From Tetradesmus obliquus (lineage: Eukaryota; Chlorophyta; Chlorophyceae; Sphaeropleales; Scenedesmaceae), in contig CP126204.1 in assembly GCA_030272155.1 (NCBI GenBank), positions 1,355,501 through 1,419,500 of the forward strand: a stretch of 64,000 nucleotides of DNA, read 5' to 3'. The notes beneath the pieces are model-generated. The model ran no database searches and had not been told where the DNA came from. It saw nothing but the letters and a program-made list of their open reading frames with translations. Shown here piece after piece: positions 23,327 to 33,222 of this stretch. Position numbers and translations under genes: made by a program. Numbering within the stretch: position 1 is the stretch's first letter; each line of letters begins with the position of its first letter.

Positions 23327-25609
23327 TTTTTTTTTTTTTTTTTTTTTTTTTTTTGAAGCAAGAACGTTACAAGGGCTGACCTAAATAACTGTGCACTTGC
23401 TCCATAAAAAGATCCATTGAGAGAGTGAGGCAACCTGTTCCGCACTCACTCCACAGGTCTCTTGTACCAAGAGACGCTGTCACACGATCATGCAGACAGC
23501 CCCTTGCGGAGCAGCCCCGAAAGGCATCCAGGACCTGACCGAGTGCCCAGACTCCACTAAAATCACAGTCGCGCAATGACGTCCTGTGATGTGTGACAGA
23601 CCGTGACTGGCCCTTGAATCAAAATCCGTCCATGGCGCAACTGTCAGCTATCACTGCATGGTGACTTGTACACCTCTACAAGCTGCACTTTACAGGCAGC
23701 ATTACGACACCTACACAAGACGCCTATTAATAGGTGACGGATTGTCGACACAGACAATCCCCACCTGACTATTCATTGACTCTCCACTTCATGCAAAGCA
23801 CATCCTGCTACTGACCGAACATACACCTATGAGATATGTGGCATTCTGCAGGAAATGACACCAAATCAGGCACACAAAGCCACACACACACAAACTTATC
23901 CACACATGCTGCCCACATCCTCGTACTGTGCTACCCACACGCACGCATACATAACGTACTCTGCTACCCACTCACATGCATACATAACGTATCCCGGCCA
24001 TCAACTTAGCCTTTGCCATACTATTTTGCAACACATCACAACGAGGAACGACGGCCACTACTCCAACGAATGCATTGTACACCCTGCCCGAACCGTCAAA
24101 ACAGACCACCCCGCCTCGTAGACCCGTGCCCAATCCATCCCTCACATGCCAGCCGCGCTGGCCCGAACCTTGATGCGACCATCTGCGCCCATCCTATACA
24201 GTGCTCCCCACTTCTGCTCAAAGTCAACAAGTTTGATCTCAGGCGACCTTCCCTGCAGCCATGCAAACGGTATCCCACAACCTATCCTAACATCTACTTC
24301 CACCCTATCCCACTCCCTCTGAATTTGCTGCCGCAGCTCTGCCAGAAACCTACACGCCACAGCCTTAGCAGCGTATGATGAGCTGCCCGGCTCGCCAGTT
24401 GTACCCCGTTGACTGCCCATGCTGCTGCTGTTGCTGCTGCTGCCCTCTGCATCGCTGATGCCGTGGCTCTGAGATTGAGAATTGCTGCCTGCATTGTGGC
24501 TGCCGCTGCCATCGCTGCCATCGGCACTGGGCACAGTCACGCCAGCCCTGATGCTGCTGCAGCGCACCACCCAAATGGACTCCAGCAGCAGCAGACGCAG
24601 CTGCGTCCACATCTGCTGCTGCCCTGCTGGCGGCGCCCACACACTGAAGTCATCCAGCAGCAGCAGACGGCTGTTATTAACAGGGACCACTGCTCCGGGC
24701 TGCACACGCTGCCACACCTGTTGCGCGTACCACTGCCACGCTGCTGCAGCTACAGGGCACTCCACTAACAAGTGGGTGAGGGTCTCCAGTTGCTGCGGCT
24801 GCTGGCACTGCTGGGCTGGGCAGGTAAAGTGAGCCGGCGCGTGCCTGCTGGATGCCAGCATGCGCCGTGCGCCTACCTTCACTCCTGCATGCAGAAGCCG
24901 CCAGCCAAACACTCGCAGCCGCCTCGGCAGCTGGGTGTCTTTCAGCCGTTGATAACTCGCCACCCAGCGGTGCTGCCTGGCATTGGCAGCACCCATGGAG
25001 TGAGTGATCGGGTCCAGTAGATCATTGTGTGCTGGGCAGCTGATGCGCTGCTGTTGCTGCTCCTGTTGCTGCCGTTGAGCCGTGACTACTGCTGCTGCTG
25101 TTGCCGCGCGCTGTCTTGGCAGCTCCCGCTCCCTGGACGGATCCATCCAGGACGCATGGTAAGCTGCCATCATAGCTGCGTCGCTAAACCGCTGGCTGAA
25201 AAAAAAAAAAAAAAAAAAAAAAAAAACCGCTGGCTGCCACTGCTGCTGCTGCTGCGATTGCCAGGCGCCTCGCTACTTTGCTGCATTTGCTGGAAGGACC
25301 GTTTCTGAGCTGCCTCCATCTCCTGCAAGCCGTCCTGTGGCGCCTCAGCACCCAGGCGGTTGCGCCACAGGCGCGGGCGCATGCCGACACCTGATACCCA
25401 TCCCTCTTTGCACTGCCGACTGCATTGCTCCTGCAGCAGCCTGCATGTTGCCACCTTTGGCGTGAACTGCAGCAAGCTGACAGCAAACCCCATCCCCCAT
25501 ACACTAGGGTCAACGCGAATGTCTGCCCAAGCCCCCACCAGGTACCATGACGGCGTGCTTCGCGATTGCTGCTGCTGCTGCTGTTGCTGGTGCTGTCCTT
25601 GGTGCTGCT

Positions 25610-25610
<1 letters not shown>
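23327..25610 (-). mobile_element. LINE copy (tandem unit 2), longer at its 5' side
   Basis: Poly(T) 23327-23354, 3' UTR, then ORF from the stop at 24142 up to the start of the Gln-rich linker. Its first ~1.75 kb repeats unit 1. It then continues past CCGTTGAGCC, where unit 1 stops. The coding frame is broken only by the pure poly(A) insertion at 25199-25226. Confidence 0.85.
25199..25226 (+). mobile_element. Poly(A)-only insertion with target-site duplication
   Basis: A run of about 26-28 A interrupts LINE coding sequence. It is flanked on both sides by ACCGCTGGCTG (25188-25198 and about 25226-25236). Uninterrupted copies have this string once. It is best explained as a target-primed insertion truncated down to its tail. 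Confidence 0.8.
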
Positions 25611-25650
<40 letters not shown>

Positions 25651-25868
25651 AAGCAAGAACGTTACAAGGGCGGACCTAAATAACCGTGCACTTGCTCCAT
25701 AAAAAGATCCATTGAGAGAATGAGGCAACCTGTTCCGCACTCACTCCACAGGTCTCTTGTACCAAGAGACGCTGTCACACGATCATGCAGACAGCCCCTT
25801 GCGGAGCAGCCCCGAAAGGCATCCAGGACCTGACCGAGTGCCCAGACTCCACTAAAATCACAGTCGCG

Positions 25869-25871
<3 letters not shown>
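25611..25871 (-). mobile_element. 5'-truncated LINE 3'-UTR fragment
   Basis: Poly(T) 25611-25649 and ~220 bp of 3' UTR, ending at CAGTCGCGCAA directly against the poly(T) of the next copy. It carries the GGCGGACC / ACCGTGCAC variant shared with the following copy, so it is probably a partial duplicate of it. Confidence 0.8.
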
Positions 25872-25903
<32 letters not shown>

Positions 25904-28114
25904 AAGCAAGAACGTTACAAGGGCGGACCTAAATAACCGTGCACTTGCTCCATAAAAAGATCCATTGAGAGAATGAGGCAACCTGTTCCGCACTCACTCC
26001 ACAGGTCTCTTGTACCAAGAGACGCTGTCACACGATCATGCAGACAGCCCCTTGCGGAGCAGCCCCGAAAGGCATCCAGGACCTGACCGAGTGCCCAGAC
26101 TCCACTAAACTCACAGTCGCGCAATGACGTCCTGTGATGCGTGACAGACCGTGACTGGCCCTTGAAACAAAAACTGTCAGCATAGTGTAACTGTTATCTA
26201 TCGCTGCATGGTGACTTGCACACCTCTAAAAGCTGCACTTTACAGGCAGCATTACGACACCTACACAAGACGCCTATTAATAGGTGACGGATTGTCGACA
26301 CAGACAATCCCCACCTGACTATTCATAGACTCTCCACTTCATGCAAAGCACATCCTGCTACTGACCGAACACACCCCTATGAGATATGTGGCATTCTGTA
26401 GGAAATGACACCACCTCAGGCACACAAAGCCACACACACACAAACTTATCCACACATGCTGCACACATCCTCGTACTCTGCTACCCACACGCACGCATAC
26501 ATAACGTACTCTGCTACCCACTCACATGCATACATAACGTATCCCGGCCATCAACTTAGCCTTTGCCATACTATTTTGCAACACATCACAACGAGGAACG
26601 ACGGCCACTACTCCAACGAATGCATTGTACACCCTGCCCGAACCGTCAAGACAGACCACCACGCCTCGTAGACCCGTGCCCAATCCATCCCTCACATGCC
26701 CGCCGCGCTGGCCCGAACCTTGACGCGCCCATTTGCGCCCATCCTATACAGTGCTCCCCACTTCTGCTCAAAGTCAACAAGTTTGATCTCAGGCGACCTT
26801 CCCTGCAGCCATGCAAACGGTATCCCACAACCTATCCTAACATCTACTTCCACCCTATCCCACTCCCTCTGAATTTGCTGCCGCAGCTCTGCCAGAAACC
26901 TACACGCCACAGCCTTAGCAGCGTATGATGAGCTGCCCGGCTCGCCAGTTGTACCCCGTTGACTGCCCATGCTGCTGCTGTTGCTGCTGCTGTCCTCTGC
27001 ATCGCTGATGCCGTGGCTCTGAGATTGAGAATTGCTGCCTGCATTGCGGCTGCCGCTGCCATCGCTGCCATCTGCACTGGCCACAATCACGCCAGGCCTG
27101 ATGCTGCTGCAACGCACCACCCAAATGGACTCCAGCAGCAGCAGACGCAGCTGCGTCCACATCTGCTGCTGTCCTGCTGGCGGCGCCCACACACTGAAGT
27201 CATCCAGCAGCAGCAGACGGCTGTTATTAACAGGGACCACTGCTCCGGGCTGCACACGCTGCCACACCTTTTGCGCGTACCACTGCCACGCTGCTGCAGC
27301 TACAGGGCACTCCACTAACAAGTGGGTGAGGGTCTCCAGTTGCTGCGGCTGCTGGCACTGCTGTGCTGGGCAGGTAAAGTGAGCCGGCGCGTGCCTGCTG
27401 GATGCCAGCATGCGCCGTGCGCCTACCTTCACTCCTGCATGCAGAAGCCGCCAGCCAAAACCTCGCAGCCGCCTCGGCAGCTGGGTGTCTTTTAGCCGCT
27501 GATAACTCGCCACCCAGCGGTGCTGCCTGGCATTGGCAGCACCCATGGAGTGAGTGATCGGGTCCAGTAGATCATTGTGTGCTGGGCAGCTGATGCGCTG
27601 TTGTTGCTGCTCCTGTTGCTGCCGTTGAGCCGTGACTACTGCTGCTGCTGTTGCCGCGCGCTGTCTTGGCAGCTCCCGCTCCCTGGACGGATCCATCCAG
27701 GACGCATGGTAAGCCGCCATCATAGCTGCGCCGCTAAACCGCTGGCTGCCACTGCTGCTGCTGCTACGATTGCCAGGCGCCTCGCTATTTTGCTGCATTT
27801 GCTGGAAGGACCGTTTCTGAGCTGCCTCCATCTCCTGCAAGCCGTCCTGTGGCGCCTCAGCACCCAGGCGGTTGCGCCAAAGGCGCGGGCGCATGCCGAC
27901 ACCTGATACCCATCCCTCTTTGCACTGCCGACTGCATTGCTCCTGCAGCAGCCTGCATGTTGCCACCTTTGGCGTGAACTGCAGCAAGCTGACAGCAAAC
28001 CCCATCCCCCATACACTAGGATCTACACGAATGTCTGCCCAAGCCCCCACCAGGTACCATGACGGCGTGCTTCGCGATTGCTGCTGCTGCTGCTGTTGCT
28101 GGTGTTGTCCTTGG

Positions 28115-28160
<46 letters not shown>

Positions 28161-28769
28161 CCTGGTGGTGCTGCTGCTGCTGCTGCTGCTGCCGTTCCTG
28201 TTGTCGTGGCTGCCGCTGTTGCCGTGCTGCTGGCTGCTGCCGCTGTTGCTGCTGCTGCTGCCGCTGCTGCCGCTGTGAATCATTCTACTCTCATGTACTG
28301 AAAACATCTAACCAGGAATGCTATACAGAGCCGGAGAGCGGTGCAGCAAGTGATTGCCTTCCCTGGTGCTGTTGCCGCTGCTGCTGCTGCTGCTGCTGCT
28401 GTCACTGGCACGCCCAGCTCAGCTGCAGGCAAGCTCTCCAGCGCAGCTCACGAACGTAATTCGCCATGCAGAAACAGTAGGTCCAGCTGGTGAAGGGTCC
28501 TTGCTGCTCCAGCGTGCCACAGAGCTGTTACCGCAAGGGCAGAGCTGTCGAAAGACCGTATGCCCAGCTGCGGCTACTCCAGCGCCTCTATACCATTTCG
28601 ATGTAACGGATATAGCTTATATAGCTTATATTTTGCGATGAAACGCTTACCTACGGAATTCAGTATCATTCGAAACGGCCTTGTTGACTACGTGTGTGTG
28701 TTGCCTATTCAATCGATTCATTACTACTATTACTATTACTATGCCGCAATGCAGTGCATAAAGAAAGTG
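25872..28769 (-). mobile_element. LINE copy with both 3' end and 5'-UTR-like end but lacking EN and RT
   Basis: Poly(T) 25872-25902, 3' UTR, ORF C-terminal part (stop at 26692, open to 28050) and the CAG-encoded Gln-rich tract (28080-28275). It then jumps to a region (about 28445-28750) that matches, in antisense, the sequence upstream of the long ORF at 40.28-40.57 kb. Endonuclease and reverse transcriptase are missing, so this is an internally deleted copy that still keeps both ends. The breakpoint lies at CAG-rich sequence. Confidence 0.75.
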
Positions 28770-29060
28770 CATGAAGTGGAGAGTCTATGAACAGTCGCGC
28801 AATGACGTCCTGTGATGTGTGACAGACCGTGACTGGCCCTTGAAACAAAAACTGTCAGCATAGTGGAACTGTTATCTATCGCTGCATGGTGACTTGCACA
28901 CCTCTACAAGCTGCACTTTACAGGCAGCATTACGACACCTACACAAGACGCCTATTAATAGGTGACGGATTGTCGACACAGACAATCCCCACCTGACTAT
29001 TCATAGACTCTCCACTTCATGCAAAGCACATCCTGCTACTGACCGAACATACACCTATGG

Positions 29061-29102
<42 letters not shown>

Positions 29103-29475
29103 CCCTGGTGCTGCTGCTGCTGCTGCTGCTGCCGTTCCTGTTGTTGCTGCTGTCGCGGCTGCTGCTGTTGCCATGCAGCTGGCTGCTGCGGCTGCTGCTG
29201 CTGACGTTCCTGTTGTTGCTGCTGTCGTGGCTGCCGCTGTTGCTGCCGTTGAGCCGTGACTACTGCTGCTGCTGTTGCCGCGCGCTGTCTTGGCAGCTCC
29301 CGCTCCCTGGACGGATCCATCCAGGACGCATGGTAAGCTGCCATCATAGCTGCGTCGCTAAACCGCTGGCTGCCACTGCTGCTGCTGCTGCGATTGCCAG
29401 GCGCCTCGCTACTTTGCTGCATTTGCTGGAAGGACCGTTTCTGAGCTGCCTCCATCTCCTGCAAGCCGTCCTGTG
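28770..29475 (-). mobile_element. Rearranged LINE fragments joined at CAG repeats
   Basis: A 20-bp sense snippet of 3' UTR (GCATGAAGTGGAGAGTCTAT) is followed by antisense 3' UTR (28792-29060). Next comes antisense coding sequence (29060-29475) in which the linker after VVTAQRQQQ jumps back into the upstream Gln-rich tract. The junctions fall in CAG/CTG runs, pointing to repeat-mediated recombination rather than simple insertion. Confidence 0.7.
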
Positions 29476-29610
29476 AAAATTCAACCGTTTTTCATGGAGC
29501 AAGTGCACAGTTATTTAGGTCAGCCCTTGTAACGTTCTTGCTTCAAGAAAAAAAAACGTTCTTGCTTCAAGAAAAAAAAAATGAATAGTCAGGTGGGGAT
29601 TGTCTGTGTC

Positions 29611-29977
29611 TTTTTTTTTTTTTTTTTTTTTTTTTGAAGCAAGAACGTTACAAGGGCTGACCTAAATAACTGTGCACTTGCTCCATAAAAAGATCCATTG
29701 AGAGAGTGAGGCAACCTGTTCCGCACTCACTCCACAGGTCTCTTGTACCAAGAGACCCTGTCACACGATCATGCAGACAGCCCCTTGCGGAGCAGCCCCG
29801 AAAGGCATCCAGGACCTGACCGAGTGCCCAGACTCCACTAAAATCACAGTCGCGCAATGACGTCCTGTGATGTGTGACAGACCGTGACTGGCCCTTGAAT
29901 CAAAATCCGTCCATGGCGCAACTGTCAGCTATCACTGCATGGTGACTTGTACACCTCTACAAGCTGCACTTTACAGG
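29611..29977 (-). mobile_element. 367-bp LINE 3' insertion, TSD TGTCTGTGTC
   Basis: Poly(T) 29611-29635 plus 3' UTR to CTTTACAGG, flanked by TGTCTGTGTC at 29601-29610 and 29978-29987. The right-hand junction reappears at 40034/40035 and 55280, showing later duplication of this nested state. Confidence 0.88.
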
Positions 29978-30076
29978 TGTCTGTGTCGACAATCCGTCAC
30001 CTATTATTAGGCGTCTTGTGTAGGTGTCGTAATGCTGCCTGTAAAGTGCAGCTTTTAGAGGTGTGCAAGTCACCAT

Positions 30077-30150
30077 TTTTTTTTTTTGAAGCAAGAACGT
30101 TACAAGGGCTGACCTAAATAACTGTGCACTTGCTCCATAAAAAGATCTAT
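30077..30150 (-). mobile_element. 74-bp LINE 3' insertion, TSD TGCAAGTCACCAT
   Basis: Same site and same truncation point as 20842-20915. It differs by GATCTATTG in place of GATCCATTG, a variant shared with the copy at 40134. Target duplications are at 30064-30076 and 30151-30163. Confidence 0.88.
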
Positions 30151-30460
30151 TGCAAGTCACCATGCAGTGTTAGCTGACGGTTACGCCATGGACAGATTTT
30201 GTTTCAAGGGCCAATCACGGTCTGTCACACATCACAGGACGTCATTGCGCGACTGTGATTTTAGTGGAGTCTGGGCACTCGGTCAGGTCCTGGATGCCTT
30301 TCGGGGCTGCTCCGCACGGGGCTGTCTGCATGATCGTGTGACGTGGAGTGAGTGCGGAACAGGTTGCCTCACTCTCTCAATGGATCTTTTTATGGAGCAA
30401 GTGCACAGTTATTTAGGTCAGCCCTTGTAACGTTCTTGCTTCAAAAAAAAAAAAAAAAAA

Positions 30461-30604
30461 TCGTGTGACAGCGTCTCTTGGTACAAGAGACCTGTGGGGT
30501 GAGTGCGGAACAGGTTGCCTCACTCTCTCTATGGATCTTTTTATGGAGCAAGTGCACAGTTATTTAGGTCAGCCCTTGTAACGATCTTGCTTCAAAAAAA
30601 AAAA
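30461..30604 (+). mobile_element. 144-bp LINE 3'-end fragment
   Basis: Begins abruptly at TCGTGTGACAGCG directly after the previous poly(A) and ends in 11 A at 30594-30604. It carries the GTAACGATCTTGC variant of the terminus. Confidence 0.8.
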
Positions 30605-31331
30605 CCGCATGCTGCCCCAACGACATTCGTACGGCTTCAAAATTGATGAATCAACATTTTACAAAGAGATTAAACAATGAATAAACTTGTACGAAGCACA
30701 CCCAGCACATTTCCATCATGGGCCACGAGGCGGGCCGGAGCGAAAACTCAACCGTCGCGGCGCATCGAAGGTCGCTGCGCTTATTTTCGTATGTCAGTCC
30801 CAGGCATGTGAGGGCCTAACATGCTTGGTCATGGAACGTCCGGGATAAAATCGTCCAGTAGGAATTTTAGCCGGCCAGTGAGTTTCCAGTGGCGGTTCAC
30901 AGACACCCTTGCCAACCCGCATCCTGCCCCCATGACATTCGTACGGCTTCAAATTTGATAAATCAACCTTTTACAAAGAGAGAAAACAATGAATAAACTT
31001 TCACGAAGCACACCCAGCACATTTTCATCATGGGCCACGAGGGGGGCCGGAGCGAAACTTCAATCATCGCGGCGCATCAAAGGTCGCTGCGCTTATTTTT
31101 TTTTTTTATTTTTGAAGCAAGAACGTTACAAGGGCTGACCTAAATAACTGTGCACTTGCTCCATAAAAAGATCCATTGCTGCGCTTATTTTCGTATGTCA
31201 GTCCCAGGCATGTGAGGGCCTAACATGCTTGGTCATGGAACGTCCGGGATAAAATCGTCCAGTAGGAATTTTAGCCGGCCACGAGGAAATAAAAAATGGG
31301 CCACGAGGCGGGCCGTAGTGAAAATTCAACC
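30605..31331 (+). repeat. Satellite block with a LINE 3' insertion
   Basis: About two satellite units in tandem; unit starts GAACGTCCGGGATAAAAT at about 30835 and 31237. They are interrupted at 31098-31177 by an 80-bp antisense LINE 3' fragment with target duplication GCTGCGCTTATT (31086-31097, 31178-31189). The block ends in the internally deleted unit form before the next LINE copy. Confidence 0.8.
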
Positions 31332-31946
31332 TTTTTTCATGGAGCAAGTGCACAGTTATTTAGGTCAGCCCTTGTAACGTTCTTGCTTCAAGAAAAAAAA
31401 ACGTTCTTGCTTCAAGAAAAAAAAAATGAATAGTCAGGTGGGGATTGTCTGTGTCGACAATCCGTCACCTATTATTAGGCGTCTTGTGTAGGTGTCGTAA
31501 TGCTGCCTGTAAAGTGCAGCTTTTAGAGGTGTGCAAGTCACCATTTTTTTTTTTTGAAGCAAGAACGTTACAAGGGCTGACCTAAATAACTGTGCACTTG
31601 CTCCATAAAAAGATCCATTGCAAGTCACCATGCAGTGATAGCTGACGGTTACGCCATGGACAGATTTTGTTTCAAGGGCCAATCACGGTCTGTCACACAT
31701 CACAGGACGTCATTGCGCGACTGTGATTTTAGTGGAGTCTGGGCACTCGGTCAGGTCCTGGATGCCTTTCGGGGCTGCTCCGCACGGGGCTGTCTGCATG
31801 ATCGTGTGACAGCGTCTCTTGGTACAAGAGACCTGTGGGGTGAGTGCGGAACAGGTTGCCTCACTCTCTCTATGGATCTTTTTATGGAGCAAGTGCACAG
31901 TTATTTAGGTCAGCCCTTGTAACGATCTTGCTTCAAAAAAAAAAAA
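31332..31946 (+). mobile_element. LINE 3'-UTR copy with nested 74-bp insertion
   Basis: Near-copy of 20630-21242, including the duplicated tail motif, the antisense insertion at 31545-31618 (target duplication TGCAAGTCACCAT at 31532-31544 and 31619-31631) and the GTAACGATCTTGC terminus with poly(A) 31935-31946. The offset from the first block is 10,703 bp. Confidence 0.85.
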
Positions 31947-32786
31947 CCGCATGCTGCCCCAACGACATTCGTACGGCTTCAAAATTGATGAATCAACATT
32001 TTACAAAGAGATTAAACAATGAATAAACTTGTACGAAGCACACCCAGCACATTTCCATCATGGGCCACGAGGCGGGCCGGAGCGAAAACACAACCGTCGC
32101 GGCGCATCGAAGGTCGCTGCGCTTATTTTCGTATGTCAGTCCCAGGCATGTGAGGGCCTAACATGCTTGGTCATGGAACGTCCGGGATAAAATCGTCCAG
32201 TAGGAATTTTAGCCGGCTAGTGAGTTTCCAGTGGCGGTTCACAGACACCCGTGCCAACCCGCATCCTGCCCCCACGACATTCGTACGGCTTCAAATTTAA
32301 TAAATCAACATTTTACAAAGAGATAAAACAATGAATAAACTTTCACGAAGCACACCCAGCACATTTCCATAATGGGCCACGAGGGGGGCCGGAGCGAAAC
32401 TTCAATCATCGCGGCGCATCAAAGGTCGCTGCGCTTATTTTTTTTTTTTTTTTTTGAAGCAAGAACGTTACAAGGGCTGACCTAAATAACTGTGCACTTG
32501 CTCCATAAAAAGATCCATTGCTGCGCTTATTTTCGTATGTCAGTCCCAGGCATGTGAGGGCCTAACATGCTTGGTCATGGAACGTCCGGGATAAAATCGT
32601 CCAGTAGGAATTTAAGCCGGCCAGTGAGTTTCCAGTGGCGGTTCACAGACACCCTTGCCAACCCGCATCCTGCCCCCATGACATTCGTACGGCTTCAATT
32701 TTGATAAATCAACCTTTTACAAAGAGATAAAACATTGAATAAACTTTCACGAAGCTTACCCAGCACATTTCCATAATGGGCCACAT
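31947..32786 (+). repeat. Satellite block with a LINE 3' insertion
   Basis: About 2.3 satellite units, split at 32440-32519 by the same 80-bp antisense insertion at GCTGCGCTTATT seen at 31098, 50361 and 53520. It ends at TGGGCCACATCA, where a long sense LINE copy begins. Confidence 0.8.
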
Positions 32787-33180
32787 CATCAGGTGCATGG
32801 CAGACCGACACGCAGCAACAGTGGGCACAACAGTTGCAGCACGGTGGCACCACCAAGTGCTACAAGGTGCAGCAGGATGGCAGCTTGAAGGCCACAACAG
32901 CTGTCCTAATGGACACAGCAGCCCTCCAATGGGCGCCATGTTGTGTGGTAGATGTAACAGCAGTGCCGCACCCTGCATTTCAGCGGCAACAACAGCAGCG
33001 GCAGCAGCAGCAGCAGCAGCGGCAGCAGCCAGCAGCACGGCAACAGCGGCAGCCACGACAGCAGCAACAACAGGAACGTCAGCAGCAGCAGCCGCAGCAG
33101 CCAGCTGCATGGCAACAGCAGCAGCCGCGACAACAGCAACAACAGGAACGGCAGCAGCAGCAGCAGCAGCAGCACCAGGG

Positions 33181-33222
<42 letters not shown>

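Larger units (their letters stand above)
29476..30460 (+). mobile_element. LINE 3'-UTR copy hosting two antisense insertions
   Basis: Sense-strand 3' UTR with the duplicated tail motif at its left edge and poly(A) 30443-30460. It is interrupted at 29611-29977 and again at 30077-30150. With the insertions removed, the flanks join to the ordinary 3'-UTR order (TGTCTGTGTCGACAATCC, then the TTAGGCGTCTTGTG region). Confidence 0.8.
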
